From JBQTJJ01 sp052387235 (GTDB lineage Bacteria; Actinomycetota; Acidimicrobiia; Acidimicrobiales; GCA-2861595), in contig JBQTJJ010000159.1 of NCBI GenBank assembly GCA_052387235.1, forward strand, positions 1-18,277: a stretch of DNA of 18,277 nucleotides, read 5' to 3'. The position numbers and the translations under genes are program-made. Below, one piece after another: positions 6,405-12,187 of this stretch (positions within the stretch are counted from its first letter, which is position 1; each line of letters opens with the position of its first letter). The notes below the pieces were generated by a model, which worked only from the letters and a program-made list of their open reading frames with translations, had not been told where the DNA came from and searched no databases.

Positions 6405-6629
6405 TCAGCCGCTCTTCGGACGGAGGTCTACACGCAGGGTGAGGATGCCGTCCTCCAGCGTGCCCACGGCGTCGCCGAGCATGGCGTAGTCCTGGAAGTC
6501 GTTCCTGGCCTGTTCGAGGAAGCGCCGGCGGTCCGGGCCCTCGACCGGCGGGACGCCGCGGCTGCGCACCGCCTTCGCCCGCTCGCGGAACCGTGCGATC
6601 ATCGCCTCCACGTCGAACTCGTCGGCCAT
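6405..6629 (-). CDS. Small hypothetical protein (74 aa)
   Basis: A 74-residue soluble protein. The N-terminal half is a charged helix (DEFDVEAMIARFRERAKAVRS). A middle segment reads RRRFLEQARNDFQDYAMLGDA, and a C-terminal strand-like segment ends GILTLRVDLRPKS. There are no cysteines, membrane segments or known motifs. I believe I have seen similar short proteins in Acidimicrobiia, but assign no family or function. An upstream in-frame ATG would add 26 residues. I reject it because a TAGCGT -10 box sits exactly 7 bases before the ATG at 6629. The gene is divergent from the zinc-ribbon-like gene and followed by the DUF4352-like membrane protein gene on the same strand. Confidence 0.65.
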   Translation of the reverse strand: MADEFDVEAMIARFRERAKAVRSRGVPPVEGPDRRRFLEQARNDFQDYAMLGDAVGTLEDGILTLRVDLRPKSG

Positions 6630-6636
6630 GCCCCCA

Positions 6637-6642
6637 ACGCTA
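6637..6642 (-). promoter_or_regulatory. -10 box of the 74-residue gene
   Basis: TAGCGT on the minus strand, 7 bases before ATG 6629. It selects this start over the longer reading frame and implies a leaderless mRNA. Confidence 0.5.
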
Positions 6643-6688
6643 CCGGCCCGCCGCCGCACCGGGGTGGTCCGATCACCGGCCGGGTGCT

Positions 6689-6697
6689 TGCTACGAT
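6689..6697 (+). promoter_or_regulatory. Extended -10 promoter of the zinc-ribbon-like gene
   Basis: TGC-TACGAT is an extended -10 element (TGN before TANNNT, hexamer 6692-6697). Transcription would start near 6703, giving a leader of about 32 bases with a good ribosome site, GGGGGAG (6723-6729), 6 to 7 bases before the GTG at 6736. Unlike most genes here, this one is predicted to have a leader. No clear -35 box is seen. Confidence 0.5.
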
Positions 6698-6735
6698 GGT
6701 CGTTCAACGGCTTCAGACATCGGGGGAGCTGCTTC

Positions 6736-6921
6736 GTGAAAAAGGGACGTCACCGGCGCTTCGAAGAGGCCCGCGCCTTCAAGTTGCGCTCGACGGAGTC
6801 GACCCCCGAGCCGTGCCCGGAGTGCGGCGCCGAGCCCGACGACGATCACGCGTCGTGGTGCCTCGCCACCGAGGAAGTCAGCGAGGACGAGGGCGATCTC
6901 GACGTGGCGGACGACCGCTGA
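6736..6921 (+). CDS. Small zinc-ribbon-like hypothetical protein (61 aa)
   Basis: A 61-residue protein with a basic N-terminus (KKGRHRRFEEARAFKLRS), a central CPECGAEPDDDHASWC and an acidic tail (TEEVSEDEGDLDVADD). The C-x2-C, a histidine and a final cysteine could bind one zinc. The charge split, basic then strongly acidic, is notable and could suit nucleic-acid or protein binding, but nothing proves it. GTG 6736 has a strong ribosome site (GGGGGAG) at good spacing, so the start is well supported although the frame stays open upstream to 6628. The next gene begins 44 bases downstream and may be on the same transcript. I do not recognise the family. Confidence 0.65.
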   Translation: MKKGRHRRFEEARAFKLRSTESTPEPCPECGAEPDDDHASWCLATEEVSEDEGDLDVADDR

Positions 6922-6965
6922 GGTTTCCCCGGCCTGCGCCCGGCGGGGGCCAGCCCGGACAGGGG

Positions 6966-8105
6966 ATGCGCCGGCTCTGCGCCGCGGTCGCAGCGCTGTT
7001 CGTCACGGCGGTGGTGGCGGCCGCGGCCTACGACCCGCCGGCGCCGCTGGTGACGGCGGTGGCGCGCGCGGCAGAGGTCGCCATCCCGCCTCCGGTCACC
7101 ACCGCCGCCGCGCCGGCGCCCACCCAGGCCGTTCCCGCCACCGAGCCCACCACCACGGCCGCGCCGCCCACCACCGCCGCCCCGAGCACCACCACCGCCG
7201 CCCCCCTCGCCACGGTGGCGCCCCTGACCGTACCGATCCCCACCACCGCCCCGCCGCCGCCCACCACCGCCGCCCCGGCCCGGGCGCCGCTCCCGGCCGC
7301 CGGGATGGCCCCCTACCTCGGCCTCGGCACCTGGGTCGACGTGTACGACTGGACCCACGGCTACACCAACGGCAGCCCCACGGTGGCGCCGGGCGACGCC
7401 GGCGCCATGGCCGGCGCCGGCGTCCAGACCCTGTTCATCCAGGCGTCGAAGCACGATTCGCCCACCGACGTCGTCGAGCCCGAGCTGCTCCAGGACCACA
7501 TCGACCGGGCCAAGAAGGCGGGCCTGCGGGTGGTGGCCTGGTACCTGCCCACCCTCGTCGACCCGGGTCGCGACCTGGCCCGGCTGAAGGCGGTGGCGGC
7601 CCTGCGCGACATCGACGGCCTGGCCGTCGACATCGAGGCCCGCAACGTGGCCGACGTCGGCGAGCGCAACCGGCGCCTGGTCGACCTCGGCGCCGCACTG
7701 CGGGCGGCCCTGCCCGGGCGCACCATCGCCGGCATCGTCCTGCCCCCCGTGGCCCTCGAGGTCATCAACCCCAACTACTGGCCGTCCTTCCCCTACCGGG
7801 AGATCGCGCCCCACTACGACCTGTGGATGACCATGGGGTACTGGACGAACCGCACCGCCGCGTCCGGTTACCGGGACGCCTACAGGTACACCAAGGAGAA
7901 CGTCGACCGGCTCCGCAACAACCTGGGCCAGCCCGACGCGCCGGTGCACCCCATCGGCGGCATCGGCCACAGCACCACCGCCGCCGACGTCGAGGGCTAC
8001 AAGCGGGCCGTGACCGCCGTCGGTGGCATCGGCGGCAGCATCTACGACTGGCACACCACGGCCGGCGCCCTGTGGGAGCGGCTGCGGGCCATGCGCCTGC
8101 GCTGA
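6966..8105 (+). CDS. Secreted TIM-barrel, glycoside-hydrolase-like protein
   Basis: A 379-residue exported protein. Residues 1-21 form a signal peptide (MRRLC, then an Ala/Val-rich core, cleavage probably near AAA-Y). Residues about 42-105 are a low-complexity Thr/Pro/Ala linker. The rest looks like a TIM barrel with strand ends GLGTWVDVYDW, GVQTLFIQAS, LRVVAWYLPT, IDGLAVDIEARN, TIAGIVLPP and LWMTMGYWT. The D-x-E in AVDIEARN resembles acid residues of barrel glycoside hydrolases, and aromatic clusters (NYWPSFPY, GYWTNRT) suit sugar binding. I recall similar uncharacterised proteins in Acidimicrobiia but cannot give a family number. ATG 6966 is chosen because it opens the signal peptide; the upstream open frame is not protein-like. 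No clear ribosome site is seen. Confidence 0.75.
   Translation: MRRLCAAVAALFVTAVVAAAAYDPPAPLVTAVARAAEVAIPPPVTTAAAPAPTQAVPATEPTTTAAPPTTAAPSTTTAAPLATVAPLTVPIPTTAPPPPTTAAPARAPLPAAGMAPYLGLGTWVDVYDWTHGYTNGSPTVAPGDAGAMAGAGVQTLFIQASKHDSPTDVVEPELLQDHIDRAKKAGLRVVAWYLPTLVDPGRDLARLKAVAALRDIDGLAVDIEARNVADVGERNRRLVDLGAALRAALPGRTIAGIVLPPVALEVINPNYWPSFPYREIAPHYDLWMTMGYWTNRTAASGYRDAYRYTKENVDRLRNNLGQPDAPVHPIGGIGHSTTAADVEGYKRAVTAVGGIGGSIYDWHTTAGALWERLRAMRLR
7090..7290 (+). repeat. Low-complexity ACC/GCC-rich tract encoding the linker
   Basis: The stretch repeats short units such as CCACCACCGCCGCCCC, coding for Thr/Ala/Pro runs (TTTAAPPTTAAPSTTTAAP). Such linkers join exported catalytic domains to the cell envelope and are often glycosylated. 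The repeat number may vary among strains. Confidence 0.7.
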
Positions 8106-8127
8106 GCGCCGCGGCCGCCCGCCGGCG

Positions 8128-8886
8128 TCAGCGGTCCGTGCGCACCGCCGGGTGGGGCACGGGGACCGACGCCCCCCGCCCCCGGCGGGCCAGGTAGGCG
8201 CAGACCCGCTCGTAGGTGGAGGCGCCCACCAGCGCCACCAGTTCCTGCGCCATCTCGAGGTACACGGGCCGGTGGCCCACGAAGGCCTCGGGGCTCTCGG
8301 TGCACCACCAGTGGAACTCGGCGCCGCCGGCGCCCCAGTGGCGGCGGTCCCACTGGCGCACGGTGGAGGTGACGTGGCCGTCGGCCGCCACCGTGTCCTC
8401 CCGGCGCAGGGGGAGCTGCCAGCACACGTCCGGCTTCAGGTCGAGGGGCGGCCGGCCCTGCTGGAGGGCGCCCAGGTGGAGGGCGCAGCCGGCGCCGGCG
8501 GCGAAGCCGTCGCGGTTCAGGAAGATGCAGGCCCCCTTGACCATCCGGGTCACGGTGGCGCCGTCGGGGTCCCGCTTGGTGACGCCCCTGCGCCGGCCCT
8601 CGCTGCGGTACTGCCACTGGTCGGCCGTGAGCTCGGCCGCGGCCGCCGTCACCCGCGCCACGTCCTCCTCGCCGGTGAAGTGGGCGCCGTAGGAGCAGCA
8701 GCCCTGGATCAGCTCCGGGGCGGGACCGGTGAGCACGCCCTGGCAGCCCCGGCCGAAGATGCACGTCCACGAGCTGAGGAGGAAGGTGACGTCGAAGACC
8801 CAGGTGCGCTCCTCGTCCGGGTCCTCGAAGCTCACCCACTCGTGGGCGCCCTCGGGCACGTCGCCGCCGGCGCCGGCCTCAGGCAC
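8128..8886 (-). CDS. Conserved-looking cysteine-rich hypothetical protein
   Basis: A 252-residue soluble protein with eight notable cysteines: C42 and C48 (TCIFGRGC), C63-C64 (GCCSYGAHF), C120 (KGACIFLNR), C134 (GAGCALH), C155 (DVCWQLP) and C195 (HWWCTE). Their spacing near GC-ALH and VCWQLPL recalls proteins that hold a metal or Fe-S cluster. I recall similar actinobacterial proteins of unknown function; a link to YkgJ-type cysteine clusters is only a resemblance. GTG 8886 overlaps the last bases of the upstream dipeptidase gene, suggesting coupling. A start at 8925 (265 residues) or 8859 is also possible; the conserved part begins near EWVSFEDPDEE. There is no signal peptide. Confidence 0.7.
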   Translation of the reverse strand: MPEAGAGGDVPEGAHEWVSFEDPDEERTWVFDVTFLLSSWTCIFGRGCQGVLTGPAPELIQGCCSYGAHFTGEEDVARVTAAAAELTADQWQYRSEGRRRGVTKRDPDGATVTRMVKGACIFLNRDGFAAGAGCALHLGALQQGRPPLDLKPDVCWQLPLRREDTVAADGHVTSTVRQWDRRHWGAGGAEFHWWCTESPEAFVGHRPVYLEMAQELVALVGASTYERVCAYLARRGRGASVPVPHPAVRTDR

Positions 8887-10270
8887 CGGACAGGTCCAGG
8901 GCGCCCAGCTCCCGCCACAGCTCACCGGCGGCCAGGAGGCCCTTCCAGAACTGGTCCATGACCATGCGCTCGTTGGGGGCGTGGAAGCGGTCGTCGGGAA
9001 GGCCGATGCCCAGGTAGAGCACGGGGGCGGCGAGCACCCTGCCCAGGGCCTCCTCGGGGCCGCTGCCGCCCTCCCGGGTGAACAGCGGGGCCCGGCCCCA
9101 CACCCGCTCCACGGCCCGGCACAGGGCGGCCACGGCCGGGTGGTCGGCGGGCGTGAGGGCGGGCGCGACCGCGCCCATCGGGACCACGTCCACGCCGACC
9201 CCCTCGGGCACCCGGGCCTTCACCCAGGTGGTGAAGGCGGCGCCGATCCGGGCCGGGTCCTGGTCCGCCACCAGCCGGAAGGTGACCTTGGCGTTGCCCG
9301 AGGCCGGGACGATGGTCTTGATGCCGTCGCCGCCGTAGCCGACCGTGATGCCCACCACGTCGCACGTCGGCCGGGTCCACGTGCGCTCGAGCGTGGTGCG
9401 GCCCTCCTCGCCGGCGAGGGTGCGGACGCCCGCCTTCGCCTTCCACTCCTCGGCGTCGAAGGGGAGCAGGGCGAGCGACGCCGCCTCGGCCCCGGTGAGG
9501 GGACGCACGTCGTCGTAGAAGCCGGGGACGGCCACCCGCCCCTCCTCGTCGTGGAGGGCGGCCACCATGCGGGCGAGGAGGTGGGCCGGGTTCGGCACCG
9601 ACCCGCCGAAGACACCGGAGTGGAGGTCGATGGAGCCGGTGCGGACGGTGACGTCGAACGCCACCAGGCCCCGCATACCCATGCAGACCGAGGGCACGTC
9701 CGGCGCCCACATGGTGGTGTCGGAGACCACCACCACGTCGCACGACAGCCGGTCCCGGTGGGACTCGAGGAGCTCCTCGAAGTTGGGGCTGCCGACCTCC
9801 TCCTCCCCCTCGATCAGGAACTTGAGGTTCACCGGCAGCCGGCCGTCGGTGGCCAGGAGGCCCCGGGCCGCCTCGATCTCGTAGAGCACCTGGCCCTTGT
9901 CGTCCACTGCCCCCCGCGCCCGGCACTCGCCGTCCACCACCACCGGCTCGAAGGGGGGAGACGCCCAGTCCCCCTCGGGATCGACGGGCTGGACGTCGTG
10001 GTGGCCGTAGACCAGGGCGGTCGGGGCGTCCGGGCCGGCGCCGAGCCACTCGGCGAAGACCGAGGGGGCGCCCGCCGTCTCCAGGACCTCGACGTGCTCC
10101 AGGCCGGCGTCGCGCAGCATGGCGGCGGTGAACTCGGCCGAACGGCGCACGTCGCCGGCCCGGTGGGGATGGGCCGAGATGGAAGGGATCCGCAGCCAGT
10201 CCAACAGCGTGGCGAGGATGCGCTCGCGCTCTGCGGCCACGTAGCCCGCCAGTGCCAGGTCCGACGTCAC
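8879..10270 (-). CDS. M20-family metallodipeptidase
   Basis: A 463-residue member of the CNDP/carnosinase-like branch of peptidase family M20. Metal-site residues are all visible: H90 and D92 (YGHHDVQP), D123 bridging (RGAVDDKG), the E157 base and E158 (EGEEEVGS), D184 (SDTTMW) and H430 (FHAPNERM). Residues about 200-380 form the inserted lid/dimerisation domain (GLVAFDVTVRTGSIDLHSG). It probably cleaves dipeptides or N-acylated amino acids in the cytoplasm; substrate is not predictable. GTG 10270 is supported by a TAGTGT -10 box 7 bases upstream. It overlaps the cysteine-rich gene by 8 bases at the 3' end and is divergent from a 68-residue gene. Closely related enzymes are often annotated simply as dipeptidase. 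Confidence 0.93.
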   Translation of the reverse strand: MTSDLALAGYVAAERERILATLLDWLRIPSISAHPHRAGDVRRSAEFTAAMLRDAGLEHVEVLETAGAPSVFAEWLGAGPDAPTALVYGHHDVQPVDPEGDWASPPFEPVVVDGECRARGAVDDKGQVLYEIEAARGLLATDGRLPVNLKFLIEGEEEVGSPNFEELLESHRDRLSCDVVVVSDTTMWAPDVPSVCMGMRGLVAFDVTVRTGSIDLHSGVFGGSVPNPAHLLARMVAALHDEEGRVAVPGFYDDVRPLTGAEAASLALLPFDAEEWKAKAGVRTLAGEEGRTTLERTWTRPTCDVVGITVGYGGDGIKTIVPASGNAKVTFRLVADQDPARIGAAFTTWVKARVPEGVGVDVVPMGAVAPALTPADHPAVAALCRAVERVWGRAPLFTREGGSGPEEALGRVLAAPVLYLGIGLPDDRFHAPNERMVMDQFWKGLLAAGELWRELGALDLSGA

Positions 10271-10277
10271 CGGCCCG

Positions 10278-10283
10278 ACACTA
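10278..10283 (-). promoter_or_regulatory. -10 box of the M20 dipeptidase gene
   Basis: TAGTGT on the minus strand ends 7 bases before GTG 10270, implying a leaderless mRNA for the dipeptidase and the overlapping cysteine-rich gene. Confidence 0.5.
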
Positions 10284-10321
10284 CCCGGCGGCGTCCACGT
10301 CCCGGCCGGTGGCCTGGGCGC

Positions 10322-10327
10322 GAGACT
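10322..10327 (+). promoter_or_regulatory. Weak -10 box of the 68-residue gene
   Basis: GAGACT keeps the A2 and T6 positions of TANNNT and ends 6 bases before ATG 10334. The spacing matches the other leaderless starts, but the first base deviates. Confidence 0.3.
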
Positions 10328-10333
10328 GGCCCG

Positions 10334-10540
10334 ATGCCGGACCGTGTCGACGACGTGCGCCAGCGGCTGGAGGGGCTCGCCGAGGAGCTGGCCGACCTGG
10401 CCCTGGACCGCCTCCGACAGGCCGTCGACGAGGAGGACCCGGTGCGGGCCGTGGCCGAGGAGCGCCGTATCACCCGGGCCCGGCGGGCGGTGGAGAGGGC
10501 GGCCGGGCTGCTGGACGAGCGGGGCTCGGCCGAGGAGTGA
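10334..10540 (+). CDS. Small helical hypothetical protein (68 aa)
   Basis: A 68-residue protein that is almost all charged amphipathic helix, with Leu/Ala and Arg/Glu spacing: VRQRLEGLAEELADLALDRL, RAVAEERRITRARRAVERAA. It has no cysteine, glycine-rich loop or membrane segment. A short helical hairpin or coiled-coil dimer is likely. I do not recognise the family. ATG 10334 is preferred over far-upstream starts, which would run through the dipeptidase gene on the other strand. The gene is divergent from the dipeptidase and ends 10 bases from the stop of the convergent 168-residue gene. Confidence 0.6.
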   Translation: MPDRVDDVRQRLEGLAEELADLALDRLRQAVDEEDPVRAVAEERRITRARRAVERAAGLLDERGSAEE

Positions 10541-10550
10541 GCGGGACCGC

Positions 10551-11057
10551 TCAGGCCACGCGTCGCAGCGCGCCGGCCCGCATCAGCTCGAGGGCGAGGG
10601 TCACCCCGAACAGGAGCCCGGACCCGAACTCGGCGCCGAGGGCGGTGACGAGCACGTCCGAGGCGTGGGTGTCGCGGTCCCGGTGGCGGCTGGTCAGGGC
10701 CAGCAGCTGACCGGTGGGGTCGATCACGTGCAGACCGGTGGGCCCGTCGGCCCGTACCACCATCAGGGTGCGGCCGTAGGTGTCGCAGACGGCGCCGATG
10801 TGCGACCGCGTCATCGGCTCGGCCGCCACGAACGTGGCAGCCCGGCGGTGCTGGTGGTCCACCAGGGCGAAGCGCGCCGCCCCCCCTGCCGGTCCGGCCA
10901 CCAGCGAGACCAGCACCCGGTCGTTGTCGACGTCGTGCACGTCCCAGCAGTGGTCGCGCCACACCGCCGACGCCGCCTCGCGGCGCTCGGTCGTCCAGCG
11001 GTAGCGGCCCGACGCCACCGCCAGGCGGTAGGCGACGGCCGGTGGGGACGGGTTCAC
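10551..11057 (-). CDS. Hypothetical protein coupled to the LOG gene (168 aa)
   Basis: A 168-residue soluble protein of mixed beta content: RFALVDHQHRRAATFVAAE, IGAVCDTYGRTLMVVRADG, TGLHVIDPTGQLLAL. Strands carrying D-x2-G turns recall the scramblase/LURP-one beta-barrel fold, but this is only a pattern impression. A hydrophobic helix near the C-terminus (GSGLLFGVTLALELMRAG) could contact a membrane. The GTG at 11057 overlaps the TGA of the LOG gene in GTGA, a classic coupling arrangement, which fixes the start. Upstream sequence in the same frame lies inside the LOG gene and is not coding. Function unknown. Confidence 0.65.
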   Translation of the reverse strand: MNPSPPAVAYRLAVASGRYRWTTERREAASAVWRDHCWDVHDVDNDRVLVSLVAGPAGGAARFALVDHQHRRAATFVAAEPMTRSHIGAVCDTYGRTLMVVRADGPTGLHVIDPTGQLLALTSRHRDRDTHASDVLVTALGAEFGSGLLFGVTLALELMRAGALRRVA

Positions 11058-12127
11058 CCTGTAGGCATCGTCCTCGAGGGCGGAGCGCTTGAGAGACCGT
11101 TCAACCGGTCGATCAGCGAGCGCAGCCGGCCCAGGCTGATGTGGTCGAAGCGCAGGACGATACGGTGCAGGTCCAGGTGGTCGTCGTCGGCCACCTCGGG
11201 CGCCAGCGGCCCGGTGCTCTCGATGGTGCCGTCGACGCAGATGTCGGCGAACTCCTCGCCCAGCTCGGCCAGCTCGGCGGAAGCGGGGGCGGCGTGGAGG
11301 CGGATCACCAGCCGGTTCCCGACCAGTCGCCGGGAGTGGTAGTTGCGGTAGAAGCGCTGGATCTCCTCGGTGGCGTCCTGGGCGTCGTCGGTGATGCGGT
11401 ACAGCACCCGGTCCTCGGCCGACACCAGCCCTCGGGCCAGCACCTCCTCGGTCATGAACCGCTCGAAGGAGGGCCAGTACGAGCCGCCTGGGACGTCGAG
11501 GAGCACGACGGGGGCCGGATCGGCCTTGCCCGTCTGCATGAGGGTGAGCAGCTCGAGCGCCTCGTCCAGCGTGCCGTAGCCGCCCGGGAGCACCACGAAG
11601 GCGTCGGACTCCTTCAGCAGCATGACCTTGCGGGTGAAGAAGTACTTCATCTCCACCAGCTTCGGGTCGCCGGCGATGAACTCGTTGGCCCCCTGCTCGA
11701 ACGGGAGCCGGATGTTGATCCCGAAGGAGCGGTCCCTGCCCGCGCCCTCCAGGCCGGCGGCCATGATGCCGGGGCCGGCGCCGGTGACGACCATCCAACC
11801 GGCCCCGGCCAGGCGGGACGCCACCTCGCGGGCCTGGGCGTAGGCGGGGTCGTCGGGGAGGGTGCGGGCCGAGCCGAACATGGTGGTCTTGCGCACCGCC
11901 CGGTAGGGGGCGAAGACGCGGAACGCGCTCCGCAGCTCCTTGAGGGCGGCGTTGGTGATCTTGAGGTCGAGGCGCTCCACGTCGTCGCCGGCCAGGCCCA
12001 CGGCGCTCACGAGGATCTGGAACAGCTGGTCACGGTTGCCCGACGCGCCGACGTCGTCGAGCAGCTCCACCAGGCGCTGGTCGAGCCCGGGGGTCCCGGT
12101 GCGGTAGCGGGGCAGTCGTTCGGGCAT
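11054..12127 (-). CDS. LOG-family protein (TIGR00730-type Rossmann fold)
   Basis: A 357-residue protein with a central lysine-decarboxylase-like/LOG domain. The phosphate-binding and catalytic motifs are intact: GAGPGIMAAGLEGA (116-129), FFTRKVMLLKES with R166-K167, and PGGYGTLDE (181-189). LOG enzymes remove ribose-5-phosphate from nucleoside monophosphates to release free bases (cytokinins in plants and some bacteria). It is longer than minimal LOG proteins (about 190 residues): about 80 extra residues at the N-terminus and about 120 at the C-terminus, as in other long actinobacterial forms. Those extensions may change substrate or oligomer. It follows fbiC on the same strand after 60 bases and is coupled by GTGA to the next gene. 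A weak -10 (GACCGT) lies 7 bases before ATG 12127. Confidence 0.88.
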   Translation of the reverse strand: MPERLPRYRTGTPGLDQRLVELLDDVGASGNRDQLFQILVSAVGLAGDDVERLDLKITNAALKELRSAFRVFAPYRAVRKTTMFGSARTLPDDPAYAQAREVASRLAGAGWMVVTGAGPGIMAAGLEGAGRDRSFGINIRLPFEQGANEFIAGDPKLVEMKYFFTRKVMLLKESDAFVVLPGGYGTLDEALELLTLMQTGKADPAPVVLLDVPGGSYWPSFERFMTEEVLARGLVSAEDRVLYRITDDAQDATEEIQRFYRNYHSRRLVGNRLVIRLHAAPASAELAELGEEFADICVDGTIESTGPLAPEVADDDHLDLHRIVLRFDHISLGRLRSLIDRLNGLSSAPPSRTMPTG

Positions 12128-12134
12128 GTCGGGG

Positions 12135-12140
12135 ACGGTC
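12135..12140 (-). promoter_or_regulatory. Weak -10 box before the LOG gene
   Basis: GACCGT on the minus strand has A2 and T6 and ends 7 bases before ATG 12127. The spacing fits the leaderless pattern, but the first base deviates; transcription from fbiC could also cover the gene. Confidence 0.3.
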
Positions 12141-12187
12141 TAGTCGCCGGCCGGTGCGGCCATGGGCCGGATCCCGGCGGCCGGGTC

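Noticed and set aside
7090..7290. Short direct repeats that could suggest a CRISPR or minisatellite
   Set aside because: The units are irregular, have no spacers and stay in frame as a Thr/Pro/Ala linker of an exported protein.
8729..10333. Plus-strand frame opposite the dipeptidase joined to the 68-residue gene
   Set aside because: The upstream part has shadow composition and opposes the dipeptidase. Only the last 68 residues look protein-like, starting at ATG 10334.
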